DNA from: Streptomyces rugosispiralis
GTDB lineage: Bacteria; Actinomycetota; Actinomycetes; Streptomycetales; Streptomycetaceae
Assembly: GCF_024505145.1 (NCBI RefSeq)
Contig: NZ_JANIAA010000009.1
Coordinates: forward strand, 186,001 to 250,000
Reading direction: 5' to 3'
DNA length: 64,000 nt
Position 1 is the first letter of the stretch; each line of letters opens with the position of its first letter. A model generated the notes under the pieces. The model ran no database searches, was not told the origin of the DNA, and saw only the letters and a program-made list of their open reading frames with translations. The translations under genes were made by a program, and so were the position numbers. Shown here piece by piece: positions 24,790 through 33,207 of this stretch.

Positions 24790-25470
24790 CCCTTCGGCGC
24801 TCGGGGGCTGCGGTTCGCGGTTGGTCGGGCTGCGGTGTTGAGGGGGCGTCCGCCCCGGCGGGCCGAAGTGGGCCTCGATCGGATTGGCCCGGGAAGCGTA
24901 GGTCGGGGCGCCGTCGAGTCGGGCGGCGCGGATCGACTTGAGCGCGGCCAGGGTGTTGGCGGTGCCCTTGCGACGTCGGCTGACGCCCCACAGGCGGTCG
25001 TCGCCCACGGAGTAGCAGCCGTGGAAGTAGGTGACGCCGTGAGTGCGGCGGTAGGTCGCCGGCAGCCGGTTTGGCTTGCCCTGTTTCGCCGAGCGGGAGC
25101 CCGCGGTGGGCCGGATCCCCAGGGGCCCGAACTCGTCGAAGGTGAAGACCCGGTCCGGGAAGCGGTCCAGCACCTGCTCAATCCGGTCGAGCTTGGCGTC
25201 GCGAGAGGCGGGGACGGCCTCCCGCCCACTGAGGGTCCAGGCAGGCCAGGCCGATCTCGTTGAAGCGGTGGATCACATCGCGCACGGTGTCCTCGTCGGC
25301 CTGGACCAGCTGGGCGATCACCGGCACCCGGTTCCCGCCCGCCGGGGCGAGCAGCATCATCGCGCGCCGGTGCGCACCGAACTCGTGCTGCCCCTGCGCA
25401 TGATCTGCTGCAGCTTCTGCCCCTCCTGGTCGGTCAGTCCGCGTACCCGGACAGGCTCGGCCACCGGGCC
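24790..25470 (-). pseudogene. Decayed IS630-family transposase
   Basis: Fragments of one IS630-type transposase occur in order on the minus strand but in different frames. An N-terminal piece VRVRGLTDQEGQKLQQIMRR lies near 25,460 and shifts frame to MMLLAPAGGNRVPVIAQLV and VIHRFNEIGLACLDPQWAGG near 25,250. A DDE part, LDRFPDRVFTFDEFGPLGIRP and YFHGCYSVGDDRLWGV, follows, with PIEAHFGP and RPLNTAA near 24,850. The segments between the HTH and DDE parts and the block expected between GAPTYA and SRANPIEAHF are deleted. It cannot encode an active enzyme. Confidence 0.85.
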
Positions 25471-25541
25471 TCCAGCGATCGGATCGGACGTCGCCGCACA
25501 TCCAACCGCCACGACCGCCGGCCCGGTGAACCTATGCGGTC

Positions 25542-25562
25542 ACAACTCCAGACAGGCCCTAG
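25542..25562. repeat. 21-bp repeat copy 2, supplying the ICL/PEPM gene stop codon
   Basis: ACAAC-T-CCAGACAGGCCCTAG matches 22807-22827 with one mismatch. It lies immediately beyond the transposase remnant; TA at 25560-25561 fits the TA target used by IS630 elements, so it may be the surviving right end. Confidence 0.7.
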
Positions 25563-26434
25563 GTGGGATCGGCCCCGGTGACGTCATTGGTGAAATCGTC
25601 GGCCAGTGACCGCGCCTCGGCGTAGCCGGGCAGGTCGGCGGCTCGATCGGGATGGGCGGGGGCGTCCGGGTGGGCGATCGACCAGGCCAGCTCGACCGCG
25701 CGGTCCAGGGCGGCCCGGAAGAGCAGCGAACCGCAGCTGATCCGCCGCACCCCGAGCTCCGCCAGCCGCTCGTAGGTGTGGCGGCCGGGCGTGAAGAGGA
25801 TGTTCAGCGGGGTCTCGCCGAGGTCGTCGGCCAGTGCGCCGATGTCCTGCTCATCGGTGAGCGCGGGTACGAAGATCCCGTCCGCGCCCGCCCCCACATA
25901 CGCCTCGATGCGCTCGGCGGTGGTGGCCAGCGAGGGCGGGGTGCCGCCACCGATCGCGGCGAGCCAGTGGGTGTCGGTCCGGGCGTTCACGAACAGCCGC
26001 GGCACCCGCTCCTTGACGGCCTCGATCACCGCGCACTGCCGGGCCAGTGGCGCGAGGGTGCCGTCGGGGCGTCCGTCCTCGATGTTCACGCCGACCACCC
26101 CGGCCCGGTCCAGCTCGGCCGCGACCGCCGCGACCTCCTCGGGCCGTTCGCCGAACCCGCCCTCGATATCGACGGTGACCAGCGCCGGGAGCCGGGCGAT
26201 GGCACGGGCGAGGGCGAGGGTCCCGTCGCGGGCGGCGCCCGTCGCGTCGGGCAGCCCGGCCGCCGCGGCCACGCCGAGGCTGGTGGTGCCGATGGCGGGG
26301 AAGCCGCGCCGGACGAGGGCGGCGGCGGAGGCGTGGTCCCACGCGTTGGGCAGCAACAGGGGCCGCTCGCCGTGGTGGAGCCGGCGGAAGGCGGTGTGGC
26401 GGTCGGGGACCGGGCCGTCGCTCGTATCGCTCAT
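25559..26434 (-). CDS. Isocitrate lyase/PEP mutase superfamily protein
   Basis: A 291-aa TIM-barrel protein: LLLPNAWDHASAAALVRRGFPAIGTTSLGVA, VTVDIEGGFGERPEEVAA, GVNIEDGRP and FVNARTDTHWL are the family's strands with the metal-binding Asp/Glu. The KKCGH catalytic-cysteine loop of true (methyl)isocitrate lyases is absent, which places it in the broad subgroup of phosphonomutase-like proteins without a firm reaction. The TAG stop is inside a dispersed repeat next to an IS remnant, so the C-terminus (DDFTNDVTGADPT) may have been replaced. Confidence 0.8.
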   Translation of the reverse strand: MSDTSDGPVPDRHTAFRRLHHGERPLLLPNAWDHASAAALVRRGFPAIGTTSLGVAAAAGLPDATGAARDGTLALARAIARLPALVTVDIEGGFGERPEEVAAVAAELDRAGVVGVNIEDGRPDGTLAPLARQCAVIEAVKERVPRLFVNARTDTHWLAAIGGGTPPSLATTAERIEAYVGAGADGIFVPALTDEQDIGALADDLGETPLNILFTPGRHTYERLAELGVRRISCGSLLFRAALDRAVELAWSIAHPDAPAHPDRAADLPGYAEARSLADDFTNDVTGADPT

Positions 26435-26516
26435 ATCACCGACCGTACGGCCGGATCCTTTCGGCGCTCGCCGAACGATGGCGGTGTCGGAGCCGGTGCG
26501 CGGTCCTGGGCCCGCC

Positions 26517-26685
26517 CCTCTCAGGAGAGCGTGGCCGGGGATGTCGACGGGTCGGTGTGCGGGCCTCTCAGGAGAGCGTGGCCCCCGGTACGCCGTCCAG
26601 ATACGCGAAACCGGGCGCGAGTGCGCGGGCCTCTCAGGAGAGCGTGGCCCGGGACGTCGACGGGTCGGTGTGCGGGGCGGGGCCC
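26517..26685. repeat. Triplicated 3' end of the MFS gene
   Basis: GGGCCTCTCAGGAGAGCGTGGCC occurs with its stop triplet near 26,521, 26,571 and 26,634. Copies 1 and 3 also share the following ~25 bp (GTCGACGGGTCGGTGTGCGG). Read on the minus strand, the unit encodes the PHTDPSTS(P/R)ATLS-stop C-terminus of the MFS gene, so the gene end has been duplicated downstream of itself. Confidence 0.8.
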
Positions 26686-27866
26686 GTGGCGTCCGTCCCC
26701 GCCGGGGTCCGCAGCACCCCGGCCCCCGCCACCAGCCCCAGCGCCAACGCCGTGACCAGGCAGAACGAGATCGTCAGCGAGGTCAGATTCGCGATCGAGC
26801 CCATCGCCGCCGGAGCGATCAGCCCCGAGGTGTAGGTGATCGTGGCGACGCCCGCGATGGCCTGGCTCGGGGCCGGGCCGCTGCGCCCGGCGGCGGCGAA
26901 GGCCAGCGGCACCACGATCGCGATGCCCAGGCCGATGAGGCCGAATCCGGTGATGGCGAGGGCGGGCCCGGGGGCGGCGACCACGAGGATGCCCCCGGCG
27001 GTGGCGAGGACGCCGCCCGTCCGTACGGTCCGCACCGGCCCGAAGCGGCCCACCACCGCGTCCCCGACGAGCCGGGCACCGGCCATCGTGCAGGAGAAGG
27101 CGGTGGTGCAGGCGGCGGCGACGCCGGGGGAGGTCTCCATGACGTCGCGCAGATAGACCGCCGACCAGTCCAGGCTCGCCCCCTCCGCGAACACCGCGCA
27201 GAACCCCACCGCGCCGATGATCAGCGCGGAGCGGGGCGGCAGGGCGAAGCGGGGCGGCGGGTGCTCCTCGGGGGTGCTGCGCAGGTCCAGGACCCAGTGG
27301 CAGGCCACCGCGCCGAGCACCGTGAGGACCCCGGCGGCGATGGCGAGATGGAGCCGGGCGTCGGCCTCGGCGTGGGCGGCGACCGTGCCCGCCGCCGAGC
27401 CGGTGAGCGCGCCGACGCTCCACATGCCGTGCAGCCCGGACATGATCGAACGGCCGAGGCGGTTCTCGATCTCCACACCGAGGGCGTTCATCGCGACGTC
27501 GGCCATCCCGGCGGTCGCGCCGAAGATGAGCAGCACACCGCACAGCCAGACCAGTCCGGGCGCGAGCGGGGGCATCACCAGCCAGACGGTCCACAGGGCG
27601 AGCAGTCCGCGCAGCGCCGTGCGGGCGCCGAAGCGATGGCTGATCCGCCCGGCCAGGGGCATCGCGATCGAGGCTCCGATGGCGGGGAAGGCGAGCGCGA
27701 GGCCGAGTTGACCGGCGCTCAGGTCCAGCCGCTCCTGGATCCAGGGGATACGGGTGGCGAAGTTGCCGGTCACCGCGCCGTGCACGGCGAACACCGCCGC
27801 CACGGCGATCCGTGCCCGCCGTACCGGGCGCATCTCGGACGCCCCGGACTCCTTGAGCCTGCCCAT
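26634..27866 (-). CDS. MFS transporter
   Basis: A 410-aa protein with 12 predicted membrane helices, of the major facilitator superfamily. Typical features are TRIPWIQERLDLSAGQLGLAL after helix 1, the loop motif GRISHRFGARTALR and WSVGALTGSAAGTVAAHAEAD in the middle. It resembles the YbjJ/FucP-like MFS group. ATG 27866 follows GGGGAGGG at good distance. It is divergent from a ROK repressor with a shared operator, suggesting control by a sugar-like inducer. The C-terminal PHTDPSTSRATLS is repeated twice downstream as non-coding copies. Confidence 0.85.
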   Translation of the reverse strand: MGRLKESGASEMRPVRRARIAVAAVFAVHGAVTGNFATRIPWIQERLDLSAGQLGLALAFPAIGASIAMPLAGRISHRFGARTALRGLLALWTVWLVMPPLAPGLVWLCGVLLIFGATAGMADVAMNALGVEIENRLGRSIMSGLHGMWSVGALTGSAAGTVAAHAEADARLHLAIAAGVLTVLGAVACHWVLDLRSTPEEHPPPRFALPPRSALIIGAVGFCAVFAEGASLDWSAVYLRDVMETSPGVAAACTTAFSCTMAGARLVGDAVVGRFGPVRTVRTGGVLATAGGILVVAAPGPALAITGFGLIGLGIAIVVPLAFAAAGRSGPAPSQAIAGVATITYTSGLIAPAAMGSIANLTSLTISFCLVTALALGLVAGAGVLRTPAGTDATGPAPHTDPSTSRATLS

Positions 27867-27896
27867 GCTTGCCGCACCCTCCCCGTAGTGCCGACC

Positions 27897-27966
27897 CGTG
27901 TCCGTGCCTGTATCCGTGCCTGCGCCCGTGCCCGTGCCCGTGCCCGTGCCTGTGCTCGTGCCCGGC
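27897..27966. repeat. Hexanucleotide tandem repeat (GTGCCY) in MFS/ROK promoter region
   Basis: Imperfect repeats of GTGCCC/GTGCCT run for about 70 bp, with four near-perfect copies at about 27,928-27,951. The array is ~30 bp upstream of the MFS start, between it and the ROK operator. Copy-number change by slippage would alter promoter spacing. Confidence 0.75.
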
Positions 27967-27988
27967 CGGTGCCGTGGCCCACCGGAAA

Positions 27989-28011
27989 CTATCAGGAAGG
28001 CTCCCTGATAG
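27989..28011. promoter_or_regulatory. ROK-type operator palindrome
   Basis: CTATCAGG (27989-27996) and CCTGATAG (28004-28011) are perfect inverted arms; the 23-bp site CTATCAGGAAGGCTCCCTGATAG is almost fully palindromic. It lies 38 bp upstream of the ROK gene start and between it and the divergent MFS gene, the expected place for an autorepressor site. Confidence 0.72.
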
Positions 28012-28049
28012 ATAGGGCTTTTCTCATGGCCTTCTGGAAGGATCCCGGC

Positions 28050-29276
28050 ATGACCTCGACGAGCGTGTCCGTGGCGGGCCGCACCGCCTCTCCGAGTACG
28101 GCGCGGGCCATCAACGACCGCCTCGCCCTGCATCTGCTCAAGGACAAGGGGCCGTTGACCGCGGGGGAGCTCAAGTCGCTGACCGGGCTGTCCCGTCCCA
28201 CCATCGCGGATCTGGTCGAGCGGCTGCGGCAGACCGGGCTGGTGGCGGTCGTGGGGGAATCGGGGGCGGAGCGCCGGGGGCCCAACGCCCGGGTGTACGG
28301 GATCGTCGCCGACAGCGCGCATGTGGCCGGGGTCGACGTCCGTACGGACGGCGTCGCCGTGTGCGTGGCCGATCTGCTGGGCCGGACCGTGGCGGAGGAA
28401 TCGCTCCCGGTGGCCCCGGACATGGAACCGGCGCACACCGTGGCGGCCGTGGTGGCCCTGGTGGAGCGGGCCGCCGAGCGGGCCGGGGCGGCGCGGCTGC
28501 ACCACATCGGGATCGGGATGCCCGGTCTCATCGACCCCGCCACCGGGGAGCTCAACTCGCCCGGCGGGCTGCCCTCCTGGCACCGCGAACTGGCCACCGC
28601 GCTGCACGGCGGCCTCGCGGCGCCCGTGCTGCTGGAGAACGAGGTCAATCTCGCGGCCGTCGCCGAACAGCGGCTGGGCGCGGTGCGCGACCGCGACACC
28701 TTTGTGCTGCTGTGGCTCGGCCACGGCATCGGCGCGGCCGTGGTGCTCGACCGGGTGCTGCGGCGCGGAGCGTCCGGCGGCACCGGGGAGATCGGCTTTC
28801 TGCCGGTGCCGGGCACCGTGGGGCTGCCCTCCGCCACCGGCTGCGAGGGCGGGTTCCATTCCCTGGTGTGCAGTGCCGCGGTCTGTGAACTCGCCCAGGA
28901 GCACGGCCTGGCGGCCGCGGCGGGCGGTTCGCGTGGGGAGGGGGCGGAGGGCTCCGGCGCGGCGGAGGCGGTGCTCCGTGCGGCCCTGGGGGCGGGGGAG
29001 CGGGGCGAGGCGTTCCTGGACGCGCTGGCGGCCCGTATCGCGCTGGGCGTCGCCGCGATCTGCGCGGTGCTCGACCCGGGGTGCGCGGTGCTCGGCGGCG
29101 AGGTCGGCCGGGCCGGGGGCGAGGGGCTCGCCCGGCGGGTGGAGGAGCATGTGGCCCGGCTGTCGCCGCTGCGCACGCGGGTGCGGGCCGGGGTGGTGGG
29201 CGGTGGCGGGGTGTTGCGGGGTGCCGTGCTGACGGCGCTGGACGCGACGCAGAACGAGCTGTTCGGCGCTCCGTAG
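28050..29276 (+). CDS. ROK-family transcriptional regulator
   Basis: A 408-aa repressor. Residues ~15-75 form a winged HTH (LLKDKGPLTAGELKSLTGLSRPTIADLVERLRQTG) and ~90-400 the ROK sugar-kinase-like domain (VAGVDVRTDGVAVCVADLLGRTV, IGIGMPGLIDPATGEL, NEVNLAAVAEQRLG). ATG 28050 follows GGAAGGA by 7-8 nt. Unusually, the ROK zinc motif CxCGxxGCxE is reduced to LPSATGCEGG, leaving one Cys, so the zinc site that shapes the effector pocket is probably lost. It likely controls the divergent MFS gene; the effector is unknown. Confidence 0.87.
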   Translation: MTSTSVSVAGRTASPSTARAINDRLALHLLKDKGPLTAGELKSLTGLSRPTIADLVERLRQTGLVAVVGESGAERRGPNARVYGIVADSAHVAGVDVRTDGVAVCVADLLGRTVAEESLPVAPDMEPAHTVAAVVALVERAAERAGAARLHHIGIGMPGLIDPATGELNSPGGLPSWHRELATALHGGLAAPVLLENEVNLAAVAEQRLGAVRDRDTFVLLWLGHGIGAAVVLDRVLRRGASGGTGEIGFLPVPGTVGLPSATGCEGGFHSLVCSAAVCELAQEHGLAAAAGGSRGEGAEGSGAAEAVLRAALGAGERGEAFLDALAARIALGVAAICAVLDPGCAVLGGEVGRAGGEGLARRVEEHVARLSPLRTRVRAGVVGGGGVLRGAVLTALDATQNELFGAP

Positions 29277-29405
29277 CCGTTCGGCCCGCCGCGTCCGCGG
29301 GGCGAGTGGATTCCTGTGCGATCTCTTGTCGTGCCCATGGAGCCGTCTTACTCTGAGCCCGATCTCAATTCTGAATAGCGTTCAGCTATCTGATTGGAGT
29401 GCTCG

Positions 29406-30710
29406 ATGGGTGCACCTCCAGCGGGACGCGGGCGGATCGCTCGGGCGATCGTCGCCGCCTCCGCCCTCCTGGCCGTCCTGGCGATCCCCGCCGCCCCCTC
29501 CGCGCAGGGCGCCGAGCGCGTCCGGCATTCCGGCCCGGTGCCCCGTACCGTGGTGCTCGACGGGCCCCGACTGTCCCTCACCAAGCTGAAACTGCAGCTC
29601 GGAGACCGGGATTTGCGGCGGACCGTACGCGATCTGACCACCCAGGCCGACCAGTGGATGAAGCAGGGCCCCTGGACGGTCACCGACAAGGACCAGGTGC
29701 CGCCCAGCGGCGACAAACACGACTACTTCAGTCAGGCCCCCTACTGGTGGCCCAGCCAGCCCAAGACCGAGGACAATCCGTACGGCTGCCCCTACGTTCA
29801 GAAGGATGGCCAACGGAACCCCGACGTGGACAAGATGACGGACCGTCCCGAGGTCGGGAAGGTCTTCGAGTCCGCCTACGAGCTCTCCCTGGCCTGGTAC
29901 TACACCGGTAAGCGGGCCTACGCCGAGCATGCCGCGGACATCCTGCGCACCTGGTTCGTCACCCCGGGGACCCGGATGAACCCGAACCTGAACCACGCGC
30001 AGTTCATCCCCTGCAAGTACGACGGCCGCTCGATCGGGATCATCGACTTCTCCCAGGCCTTCACCAGCCTCCTCGACGCCGCGGCGCTCCTCGACACCGG
30101 CGCCCCCGGCTGGTCCAAGAGCGACCACGCGGGCTTCCGCACCTGGAACAAGCAGTTCCTGGACTGGCTGGTGAACAGCGACTTCGGCAAGGAGGAGGGC
30201 GCCGCCAAGAACAACCACGGCACCTTCTACGACATGCAGGTCGCCGCGATCGCCACCGCCGTGGGCGACCGGGACCGCGCCCGCCAGGTGCTCCGCGACG
30301 CCCGTACCAAGCGGATCGACACACAGATCGCGGCCGACGGCACGCAGCCGCAGGAGCTGGAGCGGACCCGGAGCTTCCATTACTCGACCTTCAACCTGGT
30401 CGCGTACACCCGGATGGCCGCGATCGGGAAGCACGTCGGGGTGGACCTGTGGCATTACACCGGGCCCGGCGGCGGGAACCTCTTCAAGGCGGTCGACGTC
30501 CTGCTCCCGGCGGCCACGGGCGCCGCGACCTGGCCGTACCCGGAGCTCGACTTCCGCGCCTACGCGGCGAGCGACATCGTCCACGCGGCGGCCGACGCGG
30601 GTGACCGCGAGGCCCGCGCGGCCCTGCCCGAGCTCCAGACCCCACCCGGCGGCGACCTGTGGGCCCTGCGGCCGGCGGTGGAACAACTCGACAGCATCGC
30701 CCAGGGCTAA
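29406..30710 (+). CDS. Secreted alginate-lyase-domain protein
   Basis: A 434-aa exported protein. A signal peptide (residues ~1-35, IARAIVAASALLAVLAIPAAPSAQG) is followed by an alginate-lyase-type (alpha/alpha) domain: DYFSQAPYWWPSQPK, FESAYELSLAWYYTGKRAYAEHAADILRTWF, NNHGTFYDMQVAAIATAVGD and RSFHYSTFNLVAYTRMA. NNHG and the His/Tyr of FHYS match the catalytic region of this family. ATG 29406 is 7 nt after GGAG. Substrate may be alginate or another uronic-acid polymer. The ROK/MFS pair upstream could belong to uptake of released sugars, but this is inference. Confidence 0.85.
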   Translation: MGAPPAGRGRIARAIVAASALLAVLAIPAAPSAQGAERVRHSGPVPRTVVLDGPRLSLTKLKLQLGDRDLRRTVRDLTTQADQWMKQGPWTVTDKDQVPPSGDKHDYFSQAPYWWPSQPKTEDNPYGCPYVQKDGQRNPDVDKMTDRPEVGKVFESAYELSLAWYYTGKRAYAEHAADILRTWFVTPGTRMNPNLNHAQFIPCKYDGRSIGIIDFSQAFTSLLDAAALLDTGAPGWSKSDHAGFRTWNKQFLDWLVNSDFGKEEGAAKNNHGTFYDMQVAAIATAVGDRDRARQVLRDARTKRIDTQIAADGTQPQELERTRSFHYSTFNLVAYTRMAAIGKHVGVDLWHYTGPGGGNLFKAVDVLLPAATGAATWPYPELDFRAYAASDIVHAAADAGDREARAALPELQTPPGGDLWALRPAVEQLDSIAQG

Positions 30711-31151
30711 GAGCCTGTGTCATATCCCCGCCCCGCGAGCAAGCCAGAGGGGCGGGGCCGGTGGCCGGTGGCTCCGGCGGCCTCCCAGCCGCCGGTGGCG
30801 GGAGCGTCTCTTTCCCTACCCCGCCCCTTCCCGAATCGGAGGCAGGCCCCCGAGCCCCCGCCGGGGAACGGCCTCCGCGCCGCGGCCCCAGCCGCCGGGG
30901 GCGGGTGCGGGTGCCCCGCGGATGGCAGCGGATGGCGGAGAGGCGAGGGCGGCCGCCATCTGCCACCTGCGGGGTGCCGACGCCTCGGCGGGCCTCCACG
31001 GTGTGAAGGCCGTTCCCGGCCGGGCCGGGCGGTCCGGCCCTGGACACGGTGGGGTCCCCTCCGGGGGCAGGTGGGTGAGGGAGGCCACACCAGGGTGGCC
31101 TCCCAGCTGGGCTGATGGCCGTGGCACACTGGGCGCGTACCAGTGACGTCA
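30711..31151. other. Gene-free G/C-rich leader region before the FMN riboswitch
   Basis: About 440 bp without a supportable gene; open frames on both strands lack ribosome sites and look compositional. A 10-bp hairpin GGGAGGCCAC/GTGGCCTCCC (31079-31104, 6-nt loop) is a probable terminator upstream of the rib promoter. GAGCCTGTGTC at 30711 resembles the GGGCCTGTC gene-end repeat seen elsewhere in the window. Confidence 0.5.
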
Positions 31152-31278
31152 GCGCACTCCGGGGTCGGTGAAAATCCGAACCGGCGGTTACAGTCCGCGA
31201 CCCGTCCGCCGCCAGCGGCCGGTTGACCAGGTGAAATTCCTGGACCGACGGTGAAAGTCCGGATGGGAGGCAGTGCGC
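31152..31278 (+). promoter_or_regulatory. FMN riboswitch (RFN element)
   Basis: The conserved RFN blocks are readable in order: P1 arm GCGCACT, GGGGTCGGTGAAAATCCGAACCGG, CGGTTACAGTCCGCGACCC, then CCGGTTGACCAGGTGAAATTCCTGG and GACGGTGAAAGTCCGGATGGGAGG, closing with AGTGCGC (31272-31278). It stands 158 nt before ribD. FMN binding should reduce rib gene expression; the linker to ribD holds the expression platform. Confidence 0.96.
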
Positions 31279-31436
31279 GGCGGTAGCGACATCACCGGTG
31301 CGCCGCCTCGGCGGTTCGCCCTCGCGTATGCGGGACGCGGACGCTTCGCCGATCCCGGCGCGCTGGCGGCGGCGTTCCCGCTTCCATGTCATCTCGACAG
31401 CCCCGGAGTCCGTGCCCGAAGAGGCAGGAGGACCCG

Positions 31437-32573
31437 GTGGCCACCGCAGCCGAAGCCCAAGCGATGCGCCATGCCGTCGCGCTCGCCGCCCGCGGTCTCG
31501 GCCATACCAGCCCCAACCCCGTCGTCGGCTGCGTCGTCCTCGACGCCGGTGGTCGCGTCGTCGGCGAGGGCTGGCACCAGCGGGCCGGCGGCCCGCACGC
31601 CGAGGTCCACGCGCTGCGCGCGGCGGGGCAGCGGGCTCGCGGCGGCACCGCCGTCGTCACCCTCGAGCCCTGCGACCACACCGGCCGCACCGGCCCCTGC
31701 TCGCAGGCCCTGATCGCCGCCGGGATCGCCCGCGTCCACTACGCCGTCGCCGACCCCACCGCCCAGGCCAAGGGCGGCGCCGCGACCCTGGCCGCCGCCG
31801 GGGTCGAGGTCGACGCCGGGCTGCTGGCCGAGGAGGCCGAGGCGGTCAATGAGCCCTGGCTGACCGCGATGCGCCGCGGCCGCCCCTTCGTGCTGTGGAA
31901 GTTCGCCGCGACCCTGGACGGCCGCAGCGCCGCCGCCGACGGCACCAGCCGGTGGATCACCTCCGCCGAGTCCCGCGCCGATGTGCACCGGCTGCGCGCG
32001 GAGGCCGACGCCGTCGTCGTCGGCTCCGGCACCCTGCGCGCCGACGACCCCCACCTGGCCGTACGGGACCGGGAGGGCGCCACCCAGCCGCTGCGGGTCG
32101 TCGTCGACACCGGCGCCACCATCAAGCCCGGTGCCCGCGTCCTGGACGACGCCGCGCCCACGCTGATCGCCGTCGCCGAGGACGCGGGCATCGCCCATCT
32201 GCCGCGGCGGCCGGGCGTGGAGACCGTAAGGCTGCCACGCGCGGAAACCGGCCTCCGGATCCCCGCGCTCCTGGCCGAGCTGCACGGCCGCGGGGTGCGC
32301 TCCGTCCTGCTGGAGGGCGGGCCCACCCTCGCCGGGGCGTTCCTCGCCGCGGGCGCCGTCGACAAGGTCGTCGGCTATCTCGCCCCCGTCCTGCTCGGCG
32401 CGGGCCCCGCCGCCCTGGCCGACGCCGGAATCACCACCATCGCGCAGGCGTTGCGCCTCGAGACGGCCGATGTGACCCGGCTCGGTCCCGATCTGCGCGT
32501 CACGGCCGTCCCCGTCCCCGCCGCCCCCACCGCCGTTCCCGCCGCCCCCGCCCCCCTCGCCGAGGAGAACTGA
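31437..32573 (+). CDS. ribD: Bifunctional riboflavin deaminase/reductase RibD
   Basis: A 378-aa enzyme carrying out two consecutive steps of riboflavin synthesis. The N-terminal deaminase (~1-150) has the zinc site H-A-E in GGPHAEVHALRAAG and TLEPCDHTGRTGPCSQAL. The C-terminal reductase (~155-365) shows WKFAATLDGRSAAADGTSRWIT, VVGSGTLRADDPHL and VLLEGGPTLAGAFL. GTG 31437 is set by AGGAGG (31427-31432). The C-terminus ends in a PAAP-rich tail. It is first in the rib operon under the FMN riboswitch. Confidence 0.95.
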   Translation: MATAAEAQAMRHAVALAARGLGHTSPNPVVGCVVLDAGGRVVGEGWHQRAGGPHAEVHALRAAGQRARGGTAVVTLEPCDHTGRTGPCSQALIAAGIARVHYAVADPTAQAKGGAATLAAAGVEVDAGLLAEEAEAVNEPWLTAMRRGRPFVLWKFAATLDGRSAAADGTSRWITSAESRADVHRLRAEADAVVVGSGTLRADDPHLAVRDREGATQPLRVVVDTGATIKPGARVLDDAAPTLIAVAEDAGIAHLPRRPGVETVRLPRAETGLRIPALLAELHGRGVRSVLLEGGPTLAGAFLAAGAVDKVVGYLAPVLLGAGPAALADAGITTIAQALRLETADVTRLGPDLRVTAVPVPAAPTAVPAAPAPLAEEN

Positions 32574-32574
32574 A

Positions 32575-33207
32575 GTGTTCACCGGAATTGTCGAAGAACT
32601 GGGTGAGATCGTCGCCATCGAGCACCTGGGCGACGCGTCCCGCTTCCAGGTACGCGGCCCCGTCGTCACCGAAGGGGCGAAGCACGGCGACTCCATCGCC
32701 GTCAACGGCGTCTGTCTCACCGTCGTCGACATCATCGAGGACGGTGAGGGCACCCGGTTCAGCGCCGACGTGATGGCCGAGACCCTGAACCGCTCCAGTC
32801 TCGGCGCGCTCGACATCGGCTCCCGGGTCAACCTGGAGCGCCCGATGGCGCTGGGCGGGCGGCTCGGCGGCCACATCGTGCAGGGCCATGTGGACGGCAC
32901 CGGCGCCATCGTGGACCGCAAGCTCTCCGAGCACTGGGAGATCGTGAAGATCTCGCTGCCCGCCGAACTCAGCCGCTATGTCGTCGAGAAGGGCTCCATC
33001 ACGGTGGACGGCATCAGCCTCACCGTCGTGGACGCGGGCCTCGACTACTTCACCGTCAGCCTCATCCCGACGACCCTCGCGCTCACCACGCTCGGGGTCA
33101 AGCAGGCCGGTGACACGGTCAACCTCGAGGTGGACGTACTCGCCAAATACGTCGAGCGGCTGCTCGGCCGGGACAACGGCACGCAGGACAAGGAGGCCAC
33201 ATCATGA
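32575..33207 (+). CDS. ribE: Riboflavin synthase, alpha subunit
   Basis: A 210-aa two-domain lumazine-binding protein converting 6,7-dimethyl-8-ribityllumazine to riboflavin. Each half repeats the barrel: MFTGIVEELGEIV with DSIAVNGVCLTVVDI, then GHIVQGHVDGTGAIVD with GSITVDGISLTVVDAG. GTG 32575 begins one base after the ribD stop. The last 4 nt overlap ribBA (ATGA). Confidence 0.96.
   Translation: MFTGIVEELGEIVAIEHLGDASRFQVRGPVVTEGAKHGDSIAVNGVCLTVVDIIEDGEGTRFSADVMAETLNRSSLGALDIGSRVNLERPMALGGRLGGHIVQGHVDGTGAIVDRKLSEHWEIVKISLPAELSRYVVEKGSITVDGISLTVVDAGLDYFTVSLIPTTLALTTLGVKQAGDTVNLEVDVLAKYVERLLGRDNGTQDKEATS

Noticed and set aside
31389..32921. 510-aa minus-strand frame across ribD/ribE
   Set aside because: Shadow frame over two certain genes; its N-terminal half is Gly-rich low complexity.
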